A stretch of 5,277 nt of DNA from contig JAFOCZ010000167.1 in the NCBI GenBank assembly GCA_017380955.1, positions 1 through 5,277 on the forward strand, given 5' to 3'. Within the stretch, counting starts at the first letter, position 1, and each line of letters opens with the position of its first letter. This document shows positions 1 to 5,277 of this stretch, piece by piece. Below the pieces are notes generated by a model. That model was not told the DNA's origin. It worked only from the letters and a program-made list of their open reading frames with translations, and searched no databases. The stretch comes from Alistipes sp. (GTDB lineage: Bacteria > Bacteroidota > Bacteroidia > Bacteroidales > Rikenellaceae). The position numbers and the translations under genes were made by a program.

Positions 1-1173
1 GAGGCATCGTTTAGTATCACACCATCGAACAACAAAGACAAATATTGCGCCCTTGTAGCGCCCTGGGATGGCGTTACCGAGGCGCAGGATATGATGCATA
101 AGATTGTCAACCAGTGGGGAGGTTGGATGGAGGCTATGGCCAACGACCGTGGTCCTGTGGAGCATAGCGGAGCAACGGCGATGAAACTACCGGCTGCCGA
201 CACCGATTACTACATCATCGCCTTTGGCTATGATGGCGGTATCACAACCGAGGCCGAGATGAAGACCTTTAGAACGCTCCCTGGAGGCTCTGTTGACGAG
301 GTGGTGTTTGAGGTTACTGCGTCGAGTGTTACACCCTATGGCTTTACTATGAACGTGAAATCTTCGGATAATACCATATATTACGTTCCTGGTGTTTGCA
401 GAGCTGCCGATTACGACGAGGCCACCTTTGTTGGCTATGAGAGAGAGGCCTTTGACTACTATCTTGAGGAGTACAAGAAGTTCAACCCTGCCATCACCGT
501 CGCAGAACTTCTCGACCAATACTACTACAACGGCAACGCCACGCTCGAGGTATCGGGGCTACAGCCCGACACCGAATACATCGGATATATCTATGCCCTC
601 GACGTGCATAGCGGCGAGGTTGTGAAGTGCTTCACATTCCCAGCCTTCGCCCACACCTCAACATTCTCTACCATAACACCAACCATAGAACTCGTGGGTT
701 ACTTCTCTGGCGATGATGAGAATGGCACAATCTTCAACAACGCCGCAGCAACAAAGGGCAAAGCCATCACCGTTGTTAAGTATGGCAACTTGGAGGATGT
801 GCGCTCGCTCTTCACCACAATGCTGGAGGGTGACTGCAGCAGCGCTGCAGCATACTCGGATGGTGAGTTGTGGCAATTGGCATCGGGATATTGGAAGAAA
901 GGTAGCCTCAGCGCGCCATATGACTTCTACCTCGCAGATTGGAATGTTGTGCAGACTGCACTCTGCTACGCTACGGATAACAATGGACAGTTGAGCGCCA
1001 TAAAGCGCCTGTACACCTGTCCTACGGCAGAGAACAAGAGCGACATCGCCATCCTCAAGGAGATTACCGATGCGCTGAACACCCGCAGCAGCGCATCATC
1101 GTTGCTCCTCCCCGAGTCGGTGGTAATTGGCAACACACTACCCTCGCGCCCTGTCATTAAACCGATAGAGTAG
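1..1173 (+). CDS. C-terminal part of a probable exported surface protein with tandem fibronectin-III-like units (5' end outside window)
   Basis: The frame is open from base 1 to the TAG at 1171-1173, giving 390 residues; the ATG at 91 is internal, because coding-like sequence continues upstream of it. Three degenerate units can be aligned by eye: about residues 1-95, 98-218 and 226-345, then a 45-residue tail. Each has a tyrosine- or hydrophobic-rich strand early on (for example KYCALVAPWDG at 14-24 and IYYVPGVC at 126-133), a variable helical-looking middle rich in Tyr/Glu, and a closing part like fibronectin III (LQPDTEYIGYIYALD at 187-201; ADTDYYIIAFGYDGG at 66-80). No enzyme motif or membrane anchor is visible in this part. 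Bacteroidales encode many exported lipoproteins with such modules, often in adhesion or glycan-binding roles; the signal sequence would lie outside the window, so export is inferred. It converges on polA. Exact family and ligand are not recognised. Confidence 0.7.
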   Translation, partial: EASFSITPSNNKDKYCALVAPWDGVTEAQDMMHKIVNQWGGWMEAMANDRGPVEHSGATAMKLPAADTDYYIIAFGYDGGITTEAEMKTFRTLPGGSVDEVVFEVTASSVTPYGFTMNVKSSDNTIYYVPGVCRAADYDEATFVGYEREAFDYYLEEYKKFNPAITVAELLDQYYYNGNATLEVSGLQPDTEYIGYIYALDVHSGEVVKCFTFPAFAHTSTFSTITPTIELVGYFSGDDENGTIFNNAAATKGKAITVVKYGNLEDVRSLFTTMLEGDCSSAAAYSDGELWQLASGYWKKGSLSAPYDFYLADWNVVQTALCYATDNNGQLSAIKRLYTCPTAENKSDIAILKEITDALNTRSSASSLLLPESVVIGNTLPSRPVIKPIE

Positions 1174-1183
1174 CATTCATACT

Positions 1184-1221
1184 ATTAGGGCTGTCTAACC
1201 ACTCCGTTAGACAGCCCTAAT
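1184..1221. terminator. Perfect 16-bp inverted repeat, probable bidirectional terminator
   Basis: Bases 1184-1199 pair perfectly with 1206-1221, leaving a 6-nt loop (CACTCC). The stem core is GGGCTGTC/GACAGCCC. It starts 10 nt after the stop codon of the upstream + strand gene and lies 71 nt beyond the polA stop on the other strand, which is where a terminator shared by converging genes would sit. Neither side has a clean T-run, so classic intrinsic termination is not proven. Stems with a GGCTGTC-type core are, from memory, frequent at Bacteroidetes gene ends. Confidence 0.65.
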
Positions 1222-1251
1222 TAATTAGTAGTGAGGAATAAGTAATTAGTA
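1222..1251. repeat. Short direct repeat TAATTAGTA in AT-rich spacer
   Basis: TAATTAGTA occurs at 1222-1230 and again at 1243-1251, 21 nt apart start to start (two helical turns), in the AT-rich stretch between the two hairpins. It may be simple AT-rich spacer or the edge of a dispersed intergenic repeat. One locus cannot tell these apart. Confidence 0.4.
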
Positions 1252-1257
1252 ATGATG

Positions 1258-1278
1258 TCGCCCTATGAGGGCGATTTT
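1258..1278 (+). terminator. Small GC-rich hairpin followed by TTTT, candidate + strand intrinsic terminator
   Basis: TCGCCCT (1258-1264) pairs with AGGGCGA (1268-1274) around a 3-nt loop, and TTTT follows at 1275-1278 with more T-rich sequence to 1286. The polarity fits termination of + strand transcripts that pass the larger hairpin, before they enter polA antisense. Read on the - strand the hairpin is preceded by AAAA and has no T-run after it, so for polA it would act only as an RNA 3' structure. Stem and T-run are both short. Confidence 0.5.
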
Positions 1279-1292
1279 CACTTTTCTCCTCG

Positions 1293-4175
1293 TTAGTGTG
1301 CTGCGAGCCAGGTGTCGCCACTGTTAACCTCCGCGATAAGTGGCACGCGCAACTCGGCAACGCTCTCCATAGCCTCCTTAACGATGCGCTTAACAGCCTC
1401 CAACTCACTGTTGAGGGTGTCGATGACAACCTCATCGTGCACCTGCATAATCATCTGCGAGCGGATGCCCTCGGCAATAAAGCGGCGGCGAATCTCCACC
1501 ATCGCCAACTTCATAACGTCGGCTGCAGAGCCCTGTATTGGGGCATTTATGGCGTTACGCTCCGCAACACCACGCACCGTGCGATTCGACGACTTGATGT
1601 CGTGGAGCACCCTGCGACGCGCAAACATAGTCTCTACGTATCCATCCTCGGCAGCCCTCTGTATAGCGCCATCCATATATGCCTTGACACCTGGGTAGGA
1701 TGCAAAGTAGTTCTCGATGAGTTCCTTAGCCTCGCGGTTAGGGATATCGAGACGCTGCGCAAGACCAAATGCCGAGATGCCATATATAATACCGAAGTTT
1801 GCGGTCTTAGCCCTACGGCGCTCATCCGACGACACATCCGCAGAGTTCTTGCCATAGAGGCGTGCGGCGGTGGCAGAGTGGATATCCTCACCCACACGGA
1901 ATGCCTCGATAAGCGCCTCATCGCCACTGAGGTGTGCCATAAGGCGTAACTCTATCTGTGAGTAGTCGGCAGCAACGAGCGTATGATCGGCATCCGAGGC
2001 CACGAAGGCAGCACGGATAGGCTTACCCAACTGGTCGCGGATAGGGATATTCTGCAAGTTAGGGTTTGTAGAGGACAGGCGTCCTGTGGCTGTAACAGCC
2101 TGATTGTATGAGGTATGTATGCGTCCTGACACCCTATTTACCAACTGTGGCAGTGCCTCGACATATGTAGAGAGCAGTTTCTTGACACCACGATACTCCA
2201 ATATCTTCTCCACGATAGGGAACTCCTTGGCAAAGCCCTGGAGATACTCCTCCTCGGTGGAGAACTGCTTGGTCTTGGTCATCTTAGGCTTGTCGGTGAT
2301 GCGCAACTTACCAAAGAGCACCTCGCCAAGTTGTCGTGATGAGTTGATGTTTAGCGCTGGCTCATCAGCCATCTCGCGAACCTCTGTCTCGAGCGTTGTG
2401 AGCAACGCACGAAGTTCTATGGCATAGGTATTCAGCGCCTCGCTATTGATACGCACACCCACAAGTTCCATATCTGCCAACACATCAATCATAGGCTCCT
2501 CGATGCGGTGGTAGAGGTCGAGCATTCCCATCCTCTCAACCTCGGCATAGAGCACATTCTTCAGTCGCAGTGTGACATCGGCATCCTCGGCAGCATACTC
2601 CGCAACACGCTCTACGCCAACCATATCCATCGTAAGTTGCTTAGCACCCTTGCCTATGAGGCTCTCGATGGCTATAGGTGAGTAGTTGAGGTATCGCTCG
2701 GCGAGATAGTTCATATTGTGGCGCGCCTCAGCATCGAGGATATAGTGCAGAAGCATAGTATCTATCTTGCTGCCTCGCACCTCGATACCCAACTGTCGTA
2801 ACACCATAATATCGAACTTTATGTTTTGACCCACCTTCGTGATAGTCTCATCCTCGAACATAGGGCGCATAATCTCTACATACTCCGCAACGGGAGCGTT
2901 GTTGAATGGCAGATACCACGCCTCGTGCTCCTCAACGGCAAACGACATTCCCACAACACCGCTTGTCAAAGGGTCAAGACCCGAGGTCTCGGTGTCGAAG
3001 CAGAACTCCTTGTATGTGGCAATCTGGGCACACACCTCACGGAGCATTGCGGCATCGTTGATGATGGTGTAGGTATGTGGCATATCGGCAATGGTATGCA
3101 TAGCGCTCTCCATAGCCTCTGTCACCACCTCAACATCGCTCTCCACAGTCTCCTCCGTAGTCTCCTGCTCGGGAGCACCCATAACCGCAAAGAGGTCACC
3201 CTGACCCTCGAGGCGCGCCTTACGCTTGGCCTCGGCCTTGGCACGTGCAACCTCCTGAAGTTGTATCTGTGGCGCTTGCTGCGGCACATCCGTAGCAGGA
3301 GCATCCACCATCACATTCTCCACATCGCGGAGAAACGACGAGAAGTTCAGTTCGGCATAGAGAGCCCTCAGTTCGGTGTAGTTTGGCTCCGATACGGCAA
3401 GAGCCTCGGTATCCAGGTCTATAGGCACATCGAGGCGTATGGTCGTAAGGGTCTTGGCAAGCAACAACTTATCGCCCCACTCGGCAATATTCTTACCTGC
3501 CTTACCGCTAATCTTATCTACATTGGCAAGGATATTCTCCACCTCGCCCCACTCTCTGACAAGTTTCGACGCTCCCTTCTCGCCGATGCCCGGCACACCA
3601 GGGATATTATCCGACGAGTCACCCCACAGCGCCAGCATATCACGCACCAAGACAGGGCTTGTAAAGCCATACTTAGCCTCTATAGCCGCGCAGTCTACAA
3701 TCTCCACGCTGTCGCCCTTGTGGCGATATATCACACAGTTCTCGTCGACAAGTTGTCCGTAGTCCTTATCCGGCGATACCATAAAGACCTTAAAGCCAGC
3801 CTCGCCACCGCGCTTTGCCAATGTGCCGATGACATCATCAGCCTCGAAGCCCGCGACCTCCAAAACAGGGATACGCATAGCCTCAAGAAGGCGCTTTACG
3901 TAAGGAACAGAGAGTTTTATATCCTCGGGGGTTGGAGGGCGGTTAGCCTTATACTCCCCGAAAATCTCGCGACGGAAGCATCCCCCGGGAGGGTCGAAAG
4001 CCACACCAAGCATATCGGGTTTCTCGCGCTTGAGGATATCGCGCAGAAACTTCGTGAAGCCATAGACCACAGAGGTGTTAACGCCATCACGGTTGCGCAT
4101 AGGGCGTCCCATAAAGGCGTAATAGTATTTGAATATCAACGCATAAGCGTCAACCAAAAAGAGACGTTTCGACAT
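1293..4175 (-). CDS. polA: DNA polymerase I, full length with 5' nuclease, 3'-5' exonuclease and polymerase domains
   Basis: This 960-residue cytosolic enzyme fills gaps and removes RNA primers in lagging-strand synthesis and excision repair. The 5' nuclease domain is about residues 1-290: D9, D61, the metal site GFEADDV (E111, D113, D114), SPDKD (D136, D138) and a helix-hairpin-helix region at 185-205 (GDSSDNIPGVPGIGEK). A low-complexity linker, about 290-365, is Gln/Ala- then Glu/Thr-rich. The proofreading domain is intact: FDTET (D394, E396), NIKFD (D455) and YAAED (Y527, D531). The polymerase domain has TGRLSS at 697-702, motif A DYSQIELR with D737, motif B R786-K790-F794-Y798, and motif C QVHDEVV with D914 and E915. 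F794 matches E. coli F762, the residue linked to dideoxynucleotide discrimination. E. coli Pol I has 928 residues; the extra length is mostly linker. The ATG at 4175 aligns with family starts and lies 11 nt after queD, without a Shine-Dalgarno sequence. No defect is visible. Confidence 0.98.
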   Translation of the reverse strand: MSKRLFLVDAYALIFKYYYAFMGRPMRNRDGVNTSVVYGFTKFLRDILKREKPDMLGVAFDPPGGCFRREIFGEYKANRPPTPEDIKLSVPYVKRLLEAMRIPVLEVAGFEADDVIGTLAKRGGEAGFKVFMVSPDKDYGQLVDENCVIYRHKGDSVEIVDCAAIEAKYGFTSPVLVRDMLALWGDSSDNIPGVPGIGEKGASKLVREWGEVENILANVDKISGKAGKNIAEWGDKLLLAKTLTTIRLDVPIDLDTEALAVSEPNYTELRALYAELNFSSFLRDVENVMVDAPATDVPQQAPQIQLQEVARAKAEAKRKARLEGQGDLFAVMGAPEQETTEETVESDVEVVTEAMESAMHTIADMPHTYTIINDAAMLREVCAQIATYKEFCFDTETSGLDPLTSGVVGMSFAVEEHEAWYLPFNNAPVAEYVEIMRPMFEDETITKVGQNIKFDIMVLRQLGIEVRGSKIDTMLLHYILDAEARHNMNYLAERYLNYSPIAIESLIGKGAKQLTMDMVGVERVAEYAAEDADVTLRLKNVLYAEVERMGMLDLYHRIEEPMIDVLADMELVGVRINSEALNTYAIELRALLTTLETEVREMADEPALNINSSRQLGEVLFGKLRITDKPKMTKTKQFSTEEEYLQGFAKEFPIVEKILEYRGVKKLLSTYVEALPQLVNRVSGRIHTSYNQAVTATGRLSSTNPNLQNIPIRDQLGKPIRAAFVASDADHTLVAADYSQIELRLMAHLSGDEALIEAFRVGEDIHSATAARLYGKNSADVSSDERRRAKTANFGIIYGISAFGLAQRLDIPNREAKELIENYFASYPGVKAYMDGAIQRAAEDGYVETMFARRRVLHDIKSSNRTVRGVAERNAINAPIQGSAADVMKLAMVEIRRRFIAEGIRSQMIMQVHDEVVIDTLNSELEAVKRIVKEAMESVAELRVPLIAEVNSGDTWLAAH

Positions 4176-4186
4176 AGTCCAACACT

Positions 4187-4645
4187 TTAGAAGTTATCCG
4201 ATGCAAACCACTCGGCATATGATGTGGCGGTCTCGTGGAGGCGCAACGAGTGCAACTCTATCTCCTCGGGCAGAGCACCCAACAGTCGCTCAGCGAAGTC
4301 GGCAAGCATATTCTCGCAAGTAGGCTGATAGTCTACAAGCACCACACGCTGGAAATTCTCGCAGCAGCGCATTTTGCATAGTATCTCGCTGGCCATAGGG
4401 CTATTGCGCATAGTGAACGAGTGGTCGAGACGGTCGACAATCTGCTCGTTGACAATACGCTTCAGCACGCCGAAGTCCATAACCATACCCAACTTTGGAG
4501 ACTCAGGGTCGGTGACAGGCTTGCCCTTGACCGTAACAAACAGCCTGTATGAGTGTCCGTGAATCTCGCGGCAGAGACCATCATAGTCCTCGAGCATATG
4601 TGCCGCCTCAAAGGTAAACTCCTTGGTTAAACGTATTACTGACAT
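4187..4645 (-). CDS. queD: 6-carboxy-5,6,7,8-tetrahydropterin synthase (QueD, PTPS family)
   Basis: QueD converts 7,8-dihydroneopterin triphosphate to 6-carboxytetrahydropterin, releasing acetaldehyde and triphosphate, in the pathway to preQ0 and queuosine-modified tRNA. The 152-residue protein has the zinc ligands H16, H29 and H31, the catalytic cysteine C25 in a CxxxHGH arrangement (CREIHGH, 25-31) typical of QueD, MDFG at 56-59, D74-H75 of the catalytic relay, PTCEN at 108-112 and HETATSYAEW at 137-146 with E138 for pterin binding. E. coli QueD has 121 residues; the extra length is mainly between H75 and PTCEN, a region that is also longer in Bacteroidales relatives as I recall them. That segment carries an unusual CKMRCC cluster (90-95). 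An in-frame TAA at 4652-4654 just upstream fixes ATG 4645 as the most upstream start. It is the first gene of a likely queD-polA transcript. Other queuosine genes are not in view, so queuosine rather than another PTPS role rests on the motif. Confidence 0.95.
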   Translation of the reverse strand: MSVIRLTKEFTFEAAHMLEDYDGLCREIHGHSYRLFVTVKGKPVTDPESPKLGMVMDFGVLKRIVNEQIVDRLDHSFTMRNSPMASEILCKMRCCENFQRVVLVDYQPTCENMLADFAERLLGALPEEIELHSLRLHETATSYAEWFASDNF

Positions 4646-4717
4646 ATATCTTTAGTATAAAATTAACAACTCCAGCCCCACATCCTGCAACACCGCACAT
4701 CATAGGGCAATTCACTA

Positions 4718-4748
4718 CAAAGATACCTAATTATTTAGAATATCACAA
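4718..4748 (-). promoter_or_regulatory. Bacteroidetes-type promoter for queD-polA
   Basis: Read on the - strand, TTG (4748-4746) is followed after 20 nt by TATCTTTG (4725-4718), a full match to the Bacteroidetes primary sigma consensus TAnnTTTG with its -33 TTG. Transcription would begin near 4711, giving a leader of about 65 nt before the queD ATG. The leader ends AT-rich with no Shine-Dalgarno sequence, as is usual in this phylum. No second promoter is evident in the 11 nt before polA. Confidence 0.75.
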
Positions 4749-4767
4749 CAGAAATACCATATCTGCG

Positions 4768-4798
4768 TTATCTATTACACGGTTTTACACTATTTTTG
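4768..4798 (+). promoter_or_regulatory. Bacteroidetes-type promoter for the DUF4252-like gene
   Basis: TATTTTTG at 4791-4798 matches TAnnTTTG exactly. Twenty nt upstream sits TTA (4768-4770), a one-base departure from the TTG -33 box, so the promoter may be weaker or need help from an activator. Transcription would start near 4803, leaving a leader of only about 22 nt before the ATG at 4826. It is back to back with the queD promoter; the two -33 boxes are 19 nt apart. Confidence 0.7.
4775..4790 (+). repeat. TTACAC direct repeat inside the promoter spacer, possible operator
   Basis: TTACAC occurs at 4775-4780 and 4785-4790, exactly 10 nt apart, and together the copies fill most of the -33 to -7 spacer. 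Same-face spacing within a promoter is what a regulator half-site pair would look like, but six-base repeats in AT-rich DNA also arise by chance. Confidence 0.3.
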
Positions 4799-4825
4799 CA
4801 TCTGCAACCATAAACCTTAGAAACT

Positions 4826-5277
4826 ATGAAACGATATATCATTGCACTATTGCTGTTGTTGCCCGTGGTGGCACACGCCGAGATTCCCGCCATAGCAAAA
4901 CTTGGCAAGGAGGCATCCGAACACACCGACGTGGAGCATATGAGCGTGGGAAGTTTTATGCTCGGTATGGCATCTACGTTTGCCGATAAGGAGCAACGTG
5001 CCACATATAAGATGCTCAACAACATAGAGTTGATAGAGTGCCACAACAACACCTACGCACCACACCTCATAAAGCAGACCCTGGCGATAATAGCAAATGT
5101 GGGCGCAGAGTACATAGCAAATGAGGATGATGGCAAGGCGCAGAACTCGGTCTACGGCATCCGCAATGGTGAGATATTTAACGAGTTGATAATCATCGTC
5201 GAGGGGAAGACAGGCGACGTAATGGTGGTGGCAATGTCGGGAGATATTCCCACCTCGCGCCTCGGTGAGATAGCCAA
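4826..5277 (+). CDS. N-terminal part of an exported DUF4252-like protein (3' end outside window)
   Basis: The frame stays open from ATG 4826 to the window edge, giving 150 whole codons. Residues 1-18 form a clear signal peptide: K2 and R3, a Leu/Ile-rich core, then VAHA before E19, fitting signal peptidase I cleavage. There is no lipobox cysteine at the cleavage site, so it should be periplasmic or secreted rather than a lipoprotein. The mature part has a short amphipathic start, HMSVGSFMLGMAS (38-50), LNNIELIECHN (64-74), a helical stretch around 79-95, and a hydrophobic strand pair LIIIVEGKTGDVMVVAMSGDI (121-141 in part). This order resembles DUF4252, a Bacteroidetes family of unknown function often found beside ECF sigma or anti-sigma genes; that partner cannot be checked here. 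An in-frame TAA at 4811-4813 rules out a start further upstream, and the promoter at 4768-4798 supports this one. Family assignment is by eye. Confidence 0.75.
   Translation, partial: MKRYIIALLLLLPVVAHAEIPAIAKLGKEASEHTDVEHMSVGSFMLGMASTFADKEQRATYKMLNNIELIECHNNTYAPHLIKQTLAIIANVGAEYIANEDDGKAQNSVYGIRNGEIFNELIIIVEGKTGDVMVVAMSGDIPTSRLGEIA

Noticed and set aside
187..519. A 110-codon - strand open frame inside the first gene
   Set aside because: It lies entirely opposite the Fn3-like coding frame, has no promoter, and shows no known motif.
1296..1949. A 217-codon + strand open frame opposite the polymerase domain of polA
   Set aside because: It is fully antisense to the conserved motif B and C region and its translation resembles no protein I know; treated as a shadow of polA.
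2826..4190. A 454-codon open frame on the + strand, antisense to polA
   Set aside because: It lies almost wholly within polA, whose catalytic motifs are all intact. Its translation shows no domain or motif that I recognise, and it has no promoter or independent context. A long stop-free antisense frame is common opposite codon-biased genes.
4608..4703. A 31-codon upstream open frame on the - strand overlapping the queD start out of frame
   Set aside because: It begins with ATG ATG inside the predicted leader, but its peptide (starting MMCGVAGCGAG) has no recognisable feature, and short frames like this arise by chance. Conservation of the frame in relatives would be needed to revive it.
4646..4717. 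Possible preQ1 riboswitch in the queD leader
   Set aside because: The gene makes a queuosine precursor, so I looked for one. The leader of about 65 nt offers only a weak 5-bp GCCCU/GGGGC pairing, and I see neither a preQ1-I type A-rich tail nor a convincing pseudoknot.
4768..5052. A 94-codon - strand open frame opposite the DUF4252-like gene
   Set aside because: It overlaps the + strand promoter and a gene with a clear signal peptide. The complementary strand of the signal-peptide coding region explains its composition.

Overview
The window looks like ordinary chromosome from a gut-type Bacteroidales bacterium, most likely Rikenellaceae/Alistipes-like. Three things point there: both intergenic promoters fit the Bacteroidetes pattern (TTG-like box, about 20 nt, TAnnTTTG), no gene start has a recognisable Shine-Dalgarno sequence, and the PolA and QueD proteins resemble Bacteroidales versions. 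The order is well supported. The family is a judgement from remembered sequence resemblance, not a search.

Layout. (1) Positions 1-1173, + strand: the 3' part of a gene for a probable exported protein built from tandem fibronectin-III-like units; its start lies outside the window. (2) Positions 1174-1292: a short convergent intergenic region with a 16-bp perfect hairpin, a small AT-rich direct repeat and a second hairpin followed by TTTT. (3) Positions 4645 down to 1293, - strand: queD then polA, 11 nt apart, probably one transcript. QueD makes carboxytetrahydropterin for queuosine/7-deazaguanine synthesis. PolA is a complete three-domain DNA polymerase I. (4) Positions 4646-4825: a divergent intergenic region with back-to-back promoters, one for queD-polA and one for the next gene. 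(5) Positions 4826-5277, + strand: the 5' part of a gene for a small exported protein resembling DUF4252, running off the window end.

The genes do not form an obvious shared pathway. queD and polA are housekeeping genes that appear co-transcribed; the flanking genes encode envelope or exported proteins read from the other strand. I found no CRISPR array, tRNA, rRNA, insertion sequence or phage gene, and no convincing new multi-gene system. The points worth a second look are modest: a clamp-binding-like peptide in the PolA linker, a cysteine cluster in QueD, degenerate tandem units in the surface protein, and the compact divergent promoter region.
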